From: Actinomyces marmotae
Lineage (GTDB): Bacteria > Actinomycetota > Actinomycetes > Actinomycetales > Actinomycetaceae
Length of the DNA stretch: 64,000 nt
Reading direction: 5' to 3'
Assembly: GCF_013177295.1 (NCBI RefSeq)
Contig: NZ_CP053642.1
Location: 1,488,001-1,552,000 of the forward strand
The translations under genes and the position numbers were made by a program. The notes below the pieces were generated by a model. The model made no database searches, had not been told where the DNA came from, and saw only the letters and a program-made list of their open reading frames with translations. Each line of letters opens with the position of its first letter. The stretch's first letter is position 1. Below, piece by piece: positions 43,412 to 52,794 of this stretch.

Positions 43412-44545
43412 ATGACGCTCTCGGCTCTCTGGTTCATCCTTATCGCCGTCCTGTGGACCGGCTACCTCGCCCTTGAGGGCTTCGACTTCGGAGTCGGCAT
43501 GCTCCTGAGGATCCTCGGCCGCGACGAGCGCGAGCGCCGCGCCATGATGGGGACGATCGGGCCTCACTGGGACGGCAACGAGGTCTGGCTGCTCACCGCC
43601 GGCGGCGCGACCTTCGCCGCCTTCCCGGAGTGGTACGGCACTCTCTTCTCCGGCGCTTATCTGCCGCTGTTCCTCATCCTGCTGTGCCTGATCGTGCGCA
43701 TCTGCGCCATCGAGTGGCGCATCAAGATCAACTCCCAGCGCTGGCGGGACTGGTGGGACTGGGCCCACACGATCAGCGCGTGGATTCCCGCCGTGCTGTG
43801 GGGCGTGGCCTTCGCCAACCTGGTGCAGGGCATGAAGATCGAGGTCATCGAGACGGCGAGCAGGGCGGCCGTGGACCCGTCACGCGTCCCGGCCGGCTCG
43901 CTTCTGCGCGGAGCCTCGCATCAGCTCACCGGAGGATTCTTCTCGCTGCTCACCCCGTTCACCCTTCTGGGCGGCGCGGTGACCTGCGCGCTCTTCCTCA
44001 CCCATGGCGCGCTGTTCACCGCCCTGAAGACCACCGGGGCGCTTCGCGAGCGCGCCAGCTCCTTCGCCGTGCGCTCCGGCTGCGCCTCCACGGCGCTCAC
44101 CGCGGTGTGGGCCCTGTGGGCGCAGGTGGCTTACTCCCCCAACGCCTTGGCCTGGCTGCCGCTCATCGTCGCCGCCGCCAGCCTCGTCGGCTCCCTGTTC
44201 ATGAGCCACCGCGGCCGCTTCGGGATGGCGTTCGGGCTGCACTTCGCGGCGATCGCCTTCGCCGTGGCGTTCATCTTCTCCGCCATGGCGCCCGATGTCA
44301 TGCGCTCGTCCATCGACCCGGCCTACTCCCTGACGATCCAGCAGGCGGCCTCCGCTGATGTCACCCTGCTGATCATGACGGTGGCGGCCGTCGTGTTCGT
44401 CCCGGTCGTGCTGTTCTACACGATCTGGTCCTACAAGGTGTTCGCCGGGCGCGTCAGCGTCGAGGACATCACCCCCGGCGTGGGCGGCCTGCATCCCACG
44501 AAGGTGCGCGACTCTGCCCAGCCCGAGGCCGTGATCGGCTACTGA
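43412..44545 (+). CDS. cydB: cytochrome bd quinol oxidase subunit II
   Basis: The 377-residue membrane protein has the CydB start WTGYLALEGFDFGVGMLL and the region GTIGPHWDGNEVWLL. It is the structural partner of CydA and shapes the proton and oxygen channels. GGAAGGAAG lies about 9 nt before the ATG. A very stable hairpin 57 nt after the stop separates it from cydDC. Confidence 0.96.
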   Translation: MTLSALWFILIAVLWTGYLALEGFDFGVGMLLRILGRDERERRAMMGTIGPHWDGNEVWLLTAGGATFAAFPEWYGTLFSGAYLPLFLILLCLIVRICAIEWRIKINSQRWRDWWDWAHTISAWIPAVLWGVAFANLVQGMKIEVIETASRAAVDPSRVPAGSLLRGASHQLTGGFFSLLTPFTLLGGAVTCALFLTHGALFTALKTTGALRERASSFAVRSGCASTALTAVWALWAQVAYSPNALAWLPLIVAAASLVGSLFMSHRGRFGMAFGLHFAAIAFAVAFIFSAMAPDVMRSSIDPAYSLTIQQAASADVTLLIMTVAAVVFVPVVLFYTIWSYKVFAGRVSVEDITPGVGGLHPTKVRDSAQPEAVIGY

Positions 44546-44601
44546 GCCCCACCCACCCGCGCGCCGGGGAAGGCCCTTTGCGGGGCGGGCGCACCGCGCA
44601 T

Positions 44602-44643
44602 GATGATCGCCGCTCGGCCTCGATGGGCCGAGCGGCGATCATC
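44602..44643 (+). terminator. 18-bp perfect hairpin between cydAB and cydDC
   Basis: The two 18-nt arms (44602-44619 and 44626-44643) pair without mismatch around a 6-nt loop (TCGATG). No U-run follows. It should end most cydAB transcripts or protect their 3' ends, leaving cydDC at a lower level. Confidence 0.65.
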
Positions 44644-44723
44644 GTCACGCCGCGCACCCACCCCGCAAAATAGTCAACCCCTATAAACCGTTGTTCAAGA
44701 GCCTTCCCCCTAGGATGGGCGCC

Positions 44724-46499
44724 GTGAAACCCCTTGACCCACGCCTCATGCGCTACGCGCGCTCCGCCAGGCGCTACGTGGCCCTGACCGCTGCGACAGG
44801 CGTCCTCACAGCGGTTCTCGTGGTCGCCCAGGCCTGGCTCATCTCCCGGATCATCTCCCCCGTCATCCTCGACCAGGCCCGCCTGGGCGAGCAGGGAGGC
44901 CTGATCGCGGCGCTGGCCGGCGTGGCGGCAGCGCGCGCGCTGGTCGTGCTCGTCCAGGAGGGCCGGGCCCACCGGGCGGCCACCTCCACGATTATCGAGC
45001 TTCGGCGCCTCGTCCTGGCCCGCGCGGCGGCGCTCGGCCCCCGGTGGCAGTCCGCCCACGGCGCCGACACCACGACCCTCCTCACCAGGGGGCTGGATGA
45101 CCTCGAGCCCTACTTCGTCCGCTACCTGCCCCAGCTCCTCCTGGCCGCCACCGTCACCCCGATGACCGGCGCTGTGATGCTCGCGGCCGACATCCCGTCG
45201 ACCATCGCCGTCGTGCTCACGATCCCCCTCATCCCGGTGTTCATGATCCTCATCGGCCGTCTGACCCAGAAGCACTCCACGCAGCGCCTCGCCGCGATGG
45301 AGCAACTGGGGTCCCAGGTGCTCGACCTCATCGCGGGCCTGCCGACGCTCAAGGCCCTGGGCCGCGAGATCGGCCCGGTCAAGCGCGTGCGGGCACTGGG
45401 AGAGGCCTACAACGCCACCACGATGTCCACCCTGCGCGTCGCCTTCCTGTCCGGCGCGGTCCTCGAGTTCATCACCACGCTGTCGGTCGCGATCATCGCC
45501 GTCGAGGTCGGATTCCGGCTCCTGTACGGCGACCTCGACCTGGCCACCGGCCTCCTCGTCATCATGATCGCTCCGGAGATCTTCAACCCCCTGCGCCAAG
45601 TGGGCTTCCACTTCCATGCCTCCGCCAACGGCGTGGCCGCCGCCGAGGCCGTTTTCTCTATTCTCGAGACCCCCGTCCCGGAGCGCGGCACCACTGCCGC
45701 GCCCTCCCTCGCCACCGCCACCATCCGCGTCGAGGACCTGTCTGTCGCCGCCCGGGGCGCCTGGGCGCCCCACGCCCTCACCGCCGTCATCCGCCCCGGC
45801 CGGCTCGTGGCGCTCACCGGTGACTCCGGGGCCGGCAAGACCACCACCGCCCAGGTCCTCCTCGGCCTCCTGCCCCCCGACCGCGGCCGCGTGCTCATCA
45901 GCCCCCCGCCCGGCGGCTCCCCAGGGGCGCTCGCCGACGCGCCCATCGACCTGGCGGACATCGACCCCACCACCTGGTGGGAGCAGATCTCCTGGGTGCC
46001 CCAGCGCCCAGCCATCCTGCCGGGAACGATCCTCGACCACGTCCTGGGCGAGGATGAGGCCGCCGCGCTCGAGGCCGCCGGCGCCCCCATTCCCGGGGCG
46101 GTCGAGCCGGCCGCGGCCCAGACCGGTCTCGATGAGGTCATCGCCTCTCTGGAGCGCGGTTGGCTGACCCCGATCGGCCAGGGCGGGGTCGGCCTGAGCG
46201 TCGGCCAGCGCCAGCGCCTCGCGCTCACCCGCGCCCTCCTGGCGCCCAGGCCCCTCGTCGTGCTCGACGAGCCCACGGCCCACCTCGACGCCGCCAGCGA
46301 GGCCCATGTGCTGCGGGCCGTCGAGGCGCTTCGGGCCGCTGGGCGGACGATCATCGTCATCGCCCACCGTCAGGCCCTCATCGCCATCGCCGACGACGTC
46401 ATCGAGGTCCGCTCGGCCCTCGATCTCGACGCCGCGATGACCGCGCCCGGCGAGGCGATCGCCGCGAGCGCCCCCGCTGGGACCGGTGAGGGGCGATGA
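44724..46499 (+). CDS. cydD: CydD subunit of the CydDC thiol ABC exporter
   Basis: The 591-residue half-transporter has six membrane helices and then an ATPase domain. The domain shows Walker A GDSGAGKTTT, signature LSVGQRQRLALTRALL and Walker B PLVVLDEPTAHLD. CydDC exports glutathione or cysteine-type reductants and is needed to assemble cytochrome bd. The GTG at 44724 gives the conserved start KPLDPRLMRYAR and has AGGATGG upstream; an ATG at 44715 is possible. It overlaps cydC by 4 bp. An AT-rich patch just upstream (TATAAA at 44682) could hold a separate promoter. Confidence 0.93.
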   Translation: MKPLDPRLMRYARSARRYVALTAATGVLTAVLVVAQAWLISRIISPVILDQARLGEQGGLIAALAGVAAARALVVLVQEGRAHRAATSTIIELRRLVLARAAALGPRWQSAHGADTTTLLTRGLDDLEPYFVRYLPQLLLAATVTPMTGAVMLAADIPSTIAVVLTIPLIPVFMILIGRLTQKHSTQRLAAMEQLGSQVLDLIAGLPTLKALGREIGPVKRVRALGEAYNATTMSTLRVAFLSGAVLEFITTLSVAIIAVEVGFRLLYGDLDLATGLLVIMIAPEIFNPLRQVGFHFHASANGVAAAEAVFSILETPVPERGTTAAPSLATATIRVEDLSVAARGAWAPHALTAVIRPGRLVALTGDSGAGKTTTAQVLLGLLPPDRGRVLISPPPGGSPGALADAPIDLADIDPTTWWEQISWVPQRPAILPGTILDHVLGEDEAAALEAAGAPIPGAVEPAAAQTGLDEVIASLERGWLTPIGQGGVGLSVGQRQRLALTRALLAPRPLVVLDEPTAHLDAASEAHVLRAVEALRAAGRTIIVIAHRQALIAIADDVIEVRSALDLDAAMTAPGEAIAASAPAGTGEGR

Positions 46500-48307
46500 G
46501 CGTGCTCCCGTCCCCCCTCACCATCGACGAGCGGCGGGCGCTGCGGCGCGCCGTGGACCTGCTCGGGCTCGACCGCCGCCGGTTCGCCATGTCCGTCATC
46601 GCCGGGGCCCTGGGCCTGGGCAGCGCCGTCAGCCTCAGCGCCGTGGCCGCATGGCTCATCGCGCGGGCGGCCGAGATCCCCGATATCGCCGCGCTCGGCG
46701 TGGCGCCCGTCGCGGTGCGGCTCTTCGGCACCTCGCGCTCGGTCCTGCGCTACTGCGAGCGCCTCATCTCGCACTCCACCGCCCTGAGCGGGATGAGCGC
46801 GCTGCGCGCCCGCCTCTATGAGACCCTGGCCGGCTCGCGCACCGACACAGTGGCGGGGCTGCGCCGCGGCGATGTCCTGGCCCGTGTGGGAGCGGACATC
46901 GACGCCGTCGGGGATATCGTCATCCGCGCCTACCTGCCCATGGCCATAGCCATCGCCGTGAGCACGGGGACCGTGGCGGGGATCACGATCGTCCACTGGC
47001 CCGCGGGTCTCATCCTCGCCGCCTGCCTGTTCCTGTCCGGGATCGTCGGGCCGGCCATCACCATCCGCTCGGCCAGGGCGGCCGAGTTGGCGCGCCAGGA
47101 GCAGGCAACGGATCTTTCTGCCCATGCGCTTACCGCCATCGAGTCCGGATCCGAACTCAGCGTCTCGGGGCGCATGCCGCGGCTCATGGAGGAGGTGGCG
47201 CGCGCCGAGAAGCGCCTTGCCGCCTCCCGTGACGCGGGGGCCCAGCCAGCGGCGGTCGCCGCCGCGCTGGATATCGCCGCCCTGGGACTGGCCGTCATCG
47301 GCGCCCTCCTGACGGGGATACCCGCGGTGAGCAGTGGACAGCTCTCGCCGGTCATGCTGGCCGTCATCGTCCTAGTGCCCCTGTCCGCCTTCGAGGCGGT
47401 CGCCGCGCTCGGCCCGGCCAGCGTCCAGCTCGTCCGCTCGGCGGGAGCCGCCCGGCGCGTCGTCGAGCTCGTGGAGGCCGCGGAGGCCTCCGCCGCCCGC
47501 GTACCCGAGCCGTCACCCCTCCCCGGGGTCGTGGAGGGAGGGCCCCGGCTGCGCGCCCGGGGCCTGTCCGTCGGCTGGCCCGCAGGGCCGGTCGTCGCCT
47601 CGGGCATCGACCTCGACCTGGCCCCCGGGCGCCGCCTGGCGATCATCGGTCCCTCCGGAATCGGCAAGACCACCCTGCTGCTCACCCTCGCCGGGCTCAT
47701 CGAGCCCAAGGCCGGCGAGATCACGATCGACGGCGCTCCCCCCTGGGGCGCCGAGCGACGGGACGTGGCCGGCCGGCTCACGCTCACCGCGGAGGACGCC
47801 CATGTCTTCGGCACCAGCGTCCTGGAGAACCTCAGGGTGGCCGACGGAACCCTGGCGCCCGAGCGCGCCACCGCGCTCCTCGAGCGGGCGGGGCTGGCAT
47901 CCTGGCTCGATGCCCTGCCCGCGGGGCTCGACACGCCCCTGGGCACCGGGGCCACCAGCATCTCAGGCGGGGAGCGGCGCCGACTGCTCCTGGCCCGAGC
48001 CCTGGCCGCCCCCGCGCCGCTGCTCCTCATCGACGAGCCCGGGGAGCATCTCGACGCCGCCACAGCCGACCGTCTCGTGGCCGATCTGCTGGACGCCGGC
48101 AGCCGGGAGCGGGGCGTCCTGCTCATCACGCACCGGCTGAGCGCCCTGGCGGGTGCCGACGAGATCCTCGTGCTGGGCCGCCCGGGGGAATCGGACCGCG
48201 ATCGCGGCGAGCCCGCCACCGTCCTGGCGCGCGGCACGCATGAGGAACTCATGAGGAACTCTCAGGCCTACCGCTGGTCGCTCTCGCAGGAGGACGCCGA
48301 TGACTGA
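46496..48307 (+). CDS. cydC: CydC subunit of the CydDC thiol ABC exporter
   Basis: The 603-residue half-transporter has six helices (LGSAVSLSAVAAWLIARAAE and onward) and an ATPase domain. The domain shows Walker A GPSGIGKTTLL, signature ISGGERRRLLLARAL and Walker B LLLIDEPGEHLD. It pairs with CydD. The ATG overlaps the cydD stop (ATGA), and its own stop is overlapped by the following kinase gene. The run cydD-cydC-kinase is thus coupled throughout. Confidence 0.93.
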   Translation: MSVLPSPLTIDERRALRRAVDLLGLDRRRFAMSVIAGALGLGSAVSLSAVAAWLIARAAEIPDIAALGVAPVAVRLFGTSRSVLRYCERLISHSTALSGMSALRARLYETLAGSRTDTVAGLRRGDVLARVGADIDAVGDIVIRAYLPMAIAIAVSTGTVAGITIVHWPAGLILAACLFLSGIVGPAITIRSARAAELARQEQATDLSAHALTAIESGSELSVSGRMPRLMEEVARAEKRLAASRDAGAQPAAVAAALDIAALGLAVIGALLTGIPAVSSGQLSPVMLAVIVLVPLSAFEAVAALGPASVQLVRSAGAARRVVELVEAAEASAARVPEPSPLPGVVEGGPRLRARGLSVGWPAGPVVASGIDLDLAPGRRLAIIGPSGIGKTTLLLTLAGLIEPKAGEITIDGAPPWGAERRDVAGRLTLTAEDAHVFGTSVLENLRVADGTLAPERATALLERAGLASWLDALPAGLDTPLGTGATSISGGERRRLLLARALAAPAPLLLIDEPGEHLDAATADRLVADLLDAGSRERGVLLITHRLSALAGADEILVLGRPGESDRDRGEPATVLARGTHEELMRNSQAYRWSLSQEDADD

Positions 48308-50204
48308 GCATGAGGAGACTCGGGAGCCGCGCCCAGGTGGCCCCCTGGCCTACGCCGTCCACGCCCACCAGGCGCCCGCGGCGGCCAGGGGAGGCCGGGA
48401 CGATGGGCCGCCCTGGGAGCGCGCGGCCGACGTCGTCCAGGCGGCCCTGCGCCTGACCAGCTCGCTGCGGGTCACCGAGGCGCTGCGGCGCCTGGTGGAC
48501 TCGGCCTGCTCGATCACCGGCGCCGCATGGGGCACGATCGCCGTGAGCAAGGACGCCGTCGTCGAACCTGACGCGGCCGCTCCCCCGTCCACCGGCCGGG
48601 TCCCCAACCTCGTGGGGGATCGCCCCGAGATCCTCCAGCGGGTCCTCGGCGGCGCCCCCGCCATCGAGGACCCGGATGCTCCCGGCCTCATGGACGGAAG
48701 GCCGGTCGAGGGCGTCCCCCGGGGCGTCGTCGTCGTCAACGACCTGTCGGGCACCACCGCGTTCACCGGGGTCATCGAGGGGGAGGAGCCCGGTGCCATG
48801 CTGTCGGTGCCGGTCCGCGCCCACGGGCGGCTCTTCGGCCGCCTCTACCTGGGCGACCGCCCGGGGGGCTTCGGGCGCGCCGACATCCACGCCGTGGTGA
48901 CACTCGCCGAGGCGGCTGCCATCGCCGTCGAGAACGCCCGCCTGTACCGCCAGGCCCGGGACCGCGAGCAGTGGATGGCCCTGTCCCAGGAGATCACCAC
49001 CCTCCTGCTGTCCGGGGCGGAGCAGGACGACGCCCTCACCCTCATCGCGCGACGCGTGCGGGAGGTGGCCCACGCCGGCACCTCCGCCCTCGTGCTGCCC
49101 AGCGTGGGCGACACCTGGATCTGCGAGATCGCCGATGGGCACCATGCCGACGAGCTCATCGGCACCTACTTCCCTCCCACCGGGCGCGCCATGTCCACCC
49201 TCGCGCGGCGCACCGGCCTGATCGTCCCCTCTCTCATCGACGCCTGGGGCGCGGCGGATCTCAAGGTGGAGGCGCTGGCGCGCTTCGGCCCGGCGCTCTA
49301 CGCCCCGATGATCCACCGCGACCGGGGGGTCGGCGTCATGCTGCTGCTGCGCGAGCCCGGGGAGGCCCCCTTCACGCAGCACGACCTGGAGATCGCCGAA
49401 CTCGTCGCGGGTCAGGCCACCATGGCCTTCGAGCTCGCCGACGCCCAGCACGCCGAGGAGATGGCCAACCTCCTCGATGAGCGCGCCCGCATCGGGCGGG
49501 ACCTCCACGACCTGGCGATCCAGCAACTCTTCGCCACCGGGATGCGGGTCACGGCCGCCCGGGACCGCCTGCGCGAGAATGACGCCGACTGCGAGGCGAT
49601 GCGCGGCATCCTGGACTCGGTCCTGTCCGCCGTCGACGACTCGGTGAGCCAGATCCGCGCCATCGTCCACTCCTTGCGGGACCGCGACGAGGAGGTCGGC
49701 CTCGTCGAGAGGCTGCGGCGTGAGGCCTCCCTGGCGCGCACCTCGCTCGGCTTCGCGCCCTCCCTGCTCATCACCGTCGACGGCCACTCCCTCACCGAGG
49801 AGGGCGGGGGCGCCCACCCCGAGTTGTCAGGGGCGATCGCCGCCTCCGTGGATGACGACGTCGCCGATGACATGGTCGCCGTCGTGCGGGAGGGGCTGAG
49901 CAACGTGGCCCGCCACGCCCGGGCCTCCTCGGCGACGATCCACGTGCGGATCAACGGCGTGCTGCCGGCCTCCGAGCGCATCGAGGAGAGCTGGGCGGGC
50001 ATGACCGGGCCGCTCGTCGCGATCGCCTGCCGCGACGACGGCGTCGGGGTGGATCCCGCGGTCACGCGCCGTTCCGGGACCGCCAACATGGCCGAGCGGG
50101 CCAGGCGCCACGGCGGCAGCTTCTCCATCGGGCCCAGGGCGCGCTCGGATGGGCCCCGACGGGGGACGATCTTCACCTGGATCGTGCCGCTGGACCACGC
50201 CTAG
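48300..50204 (+). CDS. GAF-domain sensor histidine kinase (DevS/DosT-like layout)
   Basis: The 634-residue kinase has a GAF domain at about 40-215 and a second GAF domain at about 230-380. A HisKA_3 dimerisation region with phospho-acceptor His near residue 404 (ERARIGRDLHDLAIQQLF) and a C-terminal ATPase domain (GLSNVARHARAS, DDGVGVD) follow. No membrane helix is present. The order resembles the mycobacterial oxygen/redox sensors DevS and DosT. However, the segment where DevS GAF-A has its haem-ligand histidine reads GVIEGEEPGAM here, so haem binding is not predicted. The ATG overlaps the end of cydC, tying it to cytochrome bd assembly. A NarL-type regulator lies convergent 39 bp downstream. 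Confidence 0.88.
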   Translation: MTEHEETREPRPGGPLAYAVHAHQAPAAARGGRDDGPPWERAADVVQAALRLTSSLRVTEALRRLVDSACSITGAAWGTIAVSKDAVVEPDAAAPPSTGRVPNLVGDRPEILQRVLGGAPAIEDPDAPGLMDGRPVEGVPRGVVVVNDLSGTTAFTGVIEGEEPGAMLSVPVRAHGRLFGRLYLGDRPGGFGRADIHAVVTLAEAAAIAVENARLYRQARDREQWMALSQEITTLLLSGAEQDDALTLIARRVREVAHAGTSALVLPSVGDTWICEIADGHHADELIGTYFPPTGRAMSTLARRTGLIVPSLIDAWGAADLKVEALARFGPALYAPMIHRDRGVGVMLLLREPGEAPFTQHDLEIAELVAGQATMAFELADAQHAEEMANLLDERARIGRDLHDLAIQQLFATGMRVTAARDRLRENDADCEAMRGILDSVLSAVDDSVSQIRAIVHSLRDRDEEVGLVERLRREASLARTSLGFAPSLLITVDGHSLTEEGGGAHPELSGAIAASVDDDVADDMVAVVREGLSNVARHARASSATIHVRINGVLPASERIEESWAGMTGPLVAIACRDDGVGVDPAVTRRSGTANMAERARRHGGSFSIGPRARSDGPRRGTIFTWIVPLDHA

Positions 50205-50243
50205 ATCCGGGGCCGCGGGGCCCAGCCGGGCCCGGGCGGGGTC

Positions 50244-50900
50244 TCAGTTCTTGTTGCGCCAGCCGGAGGCCCGCTGCCCCGCCACCCATGCGGCTACCTG
50301 CGTGCGGCGCTGGAGGCCCATCTTGGCCAGTAGCGAGGTGATGTGGTTCTTGACGGTCTTCTCCGCCACGCCCAGCCTCTCGCCGATCTCCCTGTTGGAC
50401 AGGCCGTCGCCGATGAGCTCAAGGACCTTGCGCTCGGCGTTGGTGAGCTCGGCGGTGGGGTCATCGTGGTCGGCGCGGCGGCGCGTGACCGTGCGCTCAT
50501 CCAGCAGGACGCGGCCGGAGGCCACCGCGCGCACGACGTCGCTGATCTCCGCGCCGTGCACGGTCTTGAGCAGGTAGGCGCGGGCCCCGAGCTCCAGCGC
50601 CTCGGCGAGGGCCTCATCGTCGTCGAAGGAGGTCAGGACGATGGGCAGGGCGGTGGGCACGGAGTCGCGGATCTCCCGCATGACCTCGATGCCGGTGCCG
50701 TCGGGCAACTGGAGGTCGACGAGCATGACGTCGGGGCGCACGAGCTCGGCACGGCGCACGGCCTCCGCCTTCGAGGCGGCCTCGGCCACGACCTCCATGC
50801 CATCGGCTCGGTCGATGATCTCGGCGATCCCGCGGCGGACGATCTCGTGGTCGTCCACGATCATGACGCGGACCGTCCCGGGCGTTGCAGCATTCGGCAT
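50244..50900 (-). CDS. NarL/DevR-type response regulator
   Basis: The 218-residue protein has a receiver domain (VMIVDDHEIVRRG, phospho-acceptor Asp62 in VDLQLPDG, Lys in LLKTVHG). It also has a LuxR-type helix-turn-helix (LTNAERKVLELIGDGLSNRE, VAEKTVKNHITSLLAKMGL). It is the likely partner of the adjacent GAF kinase, although the two genes are convergent rather than in one operon. TAGTGT 7 nt before the ATG suggests a leaderless message. The cydAB, nrf or dormancy genes are candidate targets by context only. Confidence 0.92.
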   Translation of the reverse strand: MPNAATPGTVRVMIVDDHEIVRRGIAEIIDRADGMEVVAEAASKAEAVRRAELVRPDVMLVDLQLPDGTGIEVMREIRDSVPTALPIVLTSFDDDEALAEALELGARAYLLKTVHGAEISDVVRAVASGRVLLDERTVTRRRADHDDPTAELTNAERKVLELIGDGLSNREIGERLGVAEKTVKNHITSLLAKMGLQRRTQVAAWVAGQRASGWRNKN

Positions 50901-50907
50901 GAGCCTG

Positions 50908-50913
50908 ACACTA
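50908..50913 (-). promoter_or_regulatory. -10 box for the leaderless response regulator
   Basis: TAGTGT on the minus strand ends 7 nt before the ATG at 50900, in the 33-bp gap after mutM. Confidence 0.4.
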
Positions 50914-50933
50914 GCAGCGTCTGAGGACCTACG

Positions 50934-51971
50934 TCACAAAGGCCGTCCCGCGCGGGTCATCCGCGCGTCCCGCGCACGCCTCTGGCAGCGGGGGCAGGAC
51001 GTGTGGGAGCGCCCGCCGATCACCTCGGAGCGGAGGGTGGCGCCGCAGCGCCGGCACTCGCGGCCCGCCCGCCCGTAGACGGCCAGCGACCGCGCGAAAT
51101 AGCCGGGGGCGCCCTCGGCGTCGACGTACAGCGCGTCGAAGCTGGTGCCTCCCACGGCCAGGGCCCGCTCCATCACGCCCCCCGTGGCCCTCAGGACGCG
51201 CTCCACCGCCTGCCGGCTGAGAGCGCAGGTCCGCCGCGAGCCGTGGACTCCCCCGTGCCACAGCCCCTCGTCGGCGTAGATGTTGCCGATCCCGGAGATG
51301 ATGCCCTGATCCAGGAGGACGGTCTTAATGGCGCGGCGCGAGGAGCGGGCCCTGGCGACGGCGGCCGCCCAGTCCAGGGCCGGGTCCAGGAGGTCGCGGG
51401 CGATGTGGGCGGCATCGGCGGGGACCAGCGGCTCCGGCGAGCCCTGCCCGCCCGGGGCGCCATCAAGGGTGGGCACGAGTTCGGTGACGCGCATGCCGCC
51501 GAGCATCCGCTGGTCAACGAGGTCCAGCGCCGCGCCGCCGGGGGAATCCCCGGGCCGGGGGGCCAAGAGCAGCCGGATGCGCAGGTGCCGAGGATGGGAG
51601 GACAGATCGCGCACGAGGCTCGGGGCGCGAGTGGCGGTCAGGTCCGGCGGCGACTCGCCCGGAGGGCTGAGAGGAGCCCCGGGCGCGGCGGCGGCCGCCG
51701 GGGCGGCGGTCCCGCGCACGAGGAGCTGGCCGCTCATACCGAGGTGGGCTGACAGGGCCCGTCCGTCGTCGAGGGGGAGCCACAGGAACTTGCCCCGGCG
51801 CGCGGCGCCGGTGATCACGCGCCCGCGCAGCGCCTGGGCGAAGGCCTCCGGCCCGCCGTCCTGGCGGCGCAGGGGCCGGGGATCGAGGATCTCGACGTCG
51901 GCGACGCGCCGTCCCGTCAGGTGCCGGGCGAGGCCCGCGCGGACGGACTCGACCTCGGGGAGCTCGGGCAC
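50934..51971 (-). CDS. mutM: formamidopyrimidine-DNA glycosylase (Fpg)
   Basis: The 345-residue enzyme removes oxidised purines such as 8-oxoguanine. It starts VPELPEVESV, so after removal of fMet the catalytic Pro2-Glu3 is in place. The C-terminal zinc finger reads ECRRCG...SCPRCQ. The middle has a longer than usual Ala/Pro/Gly-rich insert (about residues 85-125). The GTG at 51971 is fixed by the PELPEVE motif. It starts 4 bp after rnc, as is usual in actinobacteria. Confidence 0.94.
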   Translation of the reverse strand: MPELPEVESVRAGLARHLTGRRVADVEILDPRPLRRQDGGPEAFAQALRGRVITGAARRGKFLWLPLDDGRALSAHLGMSGQLLVRGTAAPAAAAAPGAPLSPPGESPPDLTATRAPSLVRDLSSHPRHLRIRLLLAPRPGDSPGGAALDLVDQRMLGGMRVTELVPTLDGAPGGQGSPEPLVPADAAHIARDLLDPALDWAAAVARARSSRRAIKTVLLDQGIISGIGNIYADEGLWHGGVHGSRRTCALSRQAVERVLRATGGVMERALAVGGTSFDALYVDAEGAPGYFARSLAVYGRAGRECRRCGATLRSEVIGGRSHTSCPRCQRRARDARMTRAGRPL

Positions 51972-51975
51972 GGGC

Positions 51976-52794
51976 TCAGTCCCTTGGGCGCGCGGTCGTC
52001 CGCGCGGTGGCCGCGCGCCGCGAGTGGTCGGCCAGGTCCTGCCTGAGGGCCTCGTTGACGCCGGGCAGATCGAGGCCGCCATCGCCCTTGGCGGCGAGGA
52101 TCGCGGCGTAGGCGGCCTCGGCGGCGGCGTGCTCGGCGATCTTCTTGGAGCGGCCCTCGCCCTCGCCCATCACCTCGCCGTCGATGATGGCGCGCGCGGA
52201 GAAGGAGCGGTCGTGGTCCGGGCCGACGCCGTCGACCGAGAAGGAGGGCAGGCCCATGGAGTGGGCGGCCGCGAGCTCTTGGAGGCTGGTCTTCCAGTCC
52301 AGTCCGGCGCCGCGGGTGCGGGCGGTGGCCAGGAAGCGGGAGACGAGCCTCTCGACGACGGCGCGCGTGGGCTCCAGGCCGGCCGTCAGGTAGGTGGCGC
52401 CGATGAGGGCCTCGACAGTGTCGGAGAGGATGGAGGCGCGGTCCCTTCCCCCGGAGAGGGCCTCCCCCTTGCCGAGCTTGATGAACTCCCCCAGGCCCAG
52501 GTCGCGGGCCACGGCGGCCAGGGCCGGCTCGGAGACGGTGGCGGCGCGCATCTTGGCGAGCTGGCCCTCCGGGGACTCGGGGTGGGAGCGGAAGAGCCGC
52601 TCGGTGACGACGATGCCGAGCACGGAGTCGCCGAGGAACTCCAGGCGCTCATTGGTGGGCAGGCCGCCATTCTCATGGGCCCAGGAGCGGTGGGTCAGGG
52701 CGAGGTCCAGCAGGTCGGGGTCGATCCGCTCGCCCCAGCGGTACAGGAGCGTCTCGACGTCGTCACGGGCGGGGGGCGGGGTGCGGCGCCCCAT
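51976..52794 (-). CDS. rnc: ribonuclease III
   Basis: The 272-residue enzyme cuts double-stranded RNA in rRNA and mRNA processing. The RNase III signature NERLEFLGDSVL is at about residues 48-59, and a double-stranded-RNA-binding domain occupies about 170-240 (DWKTSLQELAAAHSMG, KKIAEHAAAEAAY). A charged tail of 30 residues follows. The ATG overlaps the DUF177 stop (ATGA). The ribosomal protein gene rpmF that usually lies between DUF177 and rnc is not there. Confidence 0.95.
   Translation of the reverse strand: MGRRTPPPARDDVETLLYRWGERIDPDLLDLALTHRSWAHENGGLPTNERLEFLGDSVLGIVVTERLFRSHPESPEGQLAKMRAATVSEPALAAVARDLGLGEFIKLGKGEALSGGRDRASILSDTVEALIGATYLTAGLEPTRAVVERLVSRFLATARTRGAGLDWKTSLQELAAAHSMGLPSFSVDGVGPDHDRSFSARAIIDGEVMGEGEGRSKKIAEHAAAEAAYAAILAAKGDGGLDLPGVNEALRQDLADHSRRAATARTTARPRD

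Noticed and set aside
46112..46131. A GACCGGTCTCG core inside cydD
   Set aside because: It is a single copy within a conserved coding region without a partner at 22 bp, so it is most likely chance.
44469..46367. A 632-codon minus-strand frame opposite cydD
   Set aside because: Antisense of a clear ABC transporter gene with Walker motifs; no independent coding evidence.
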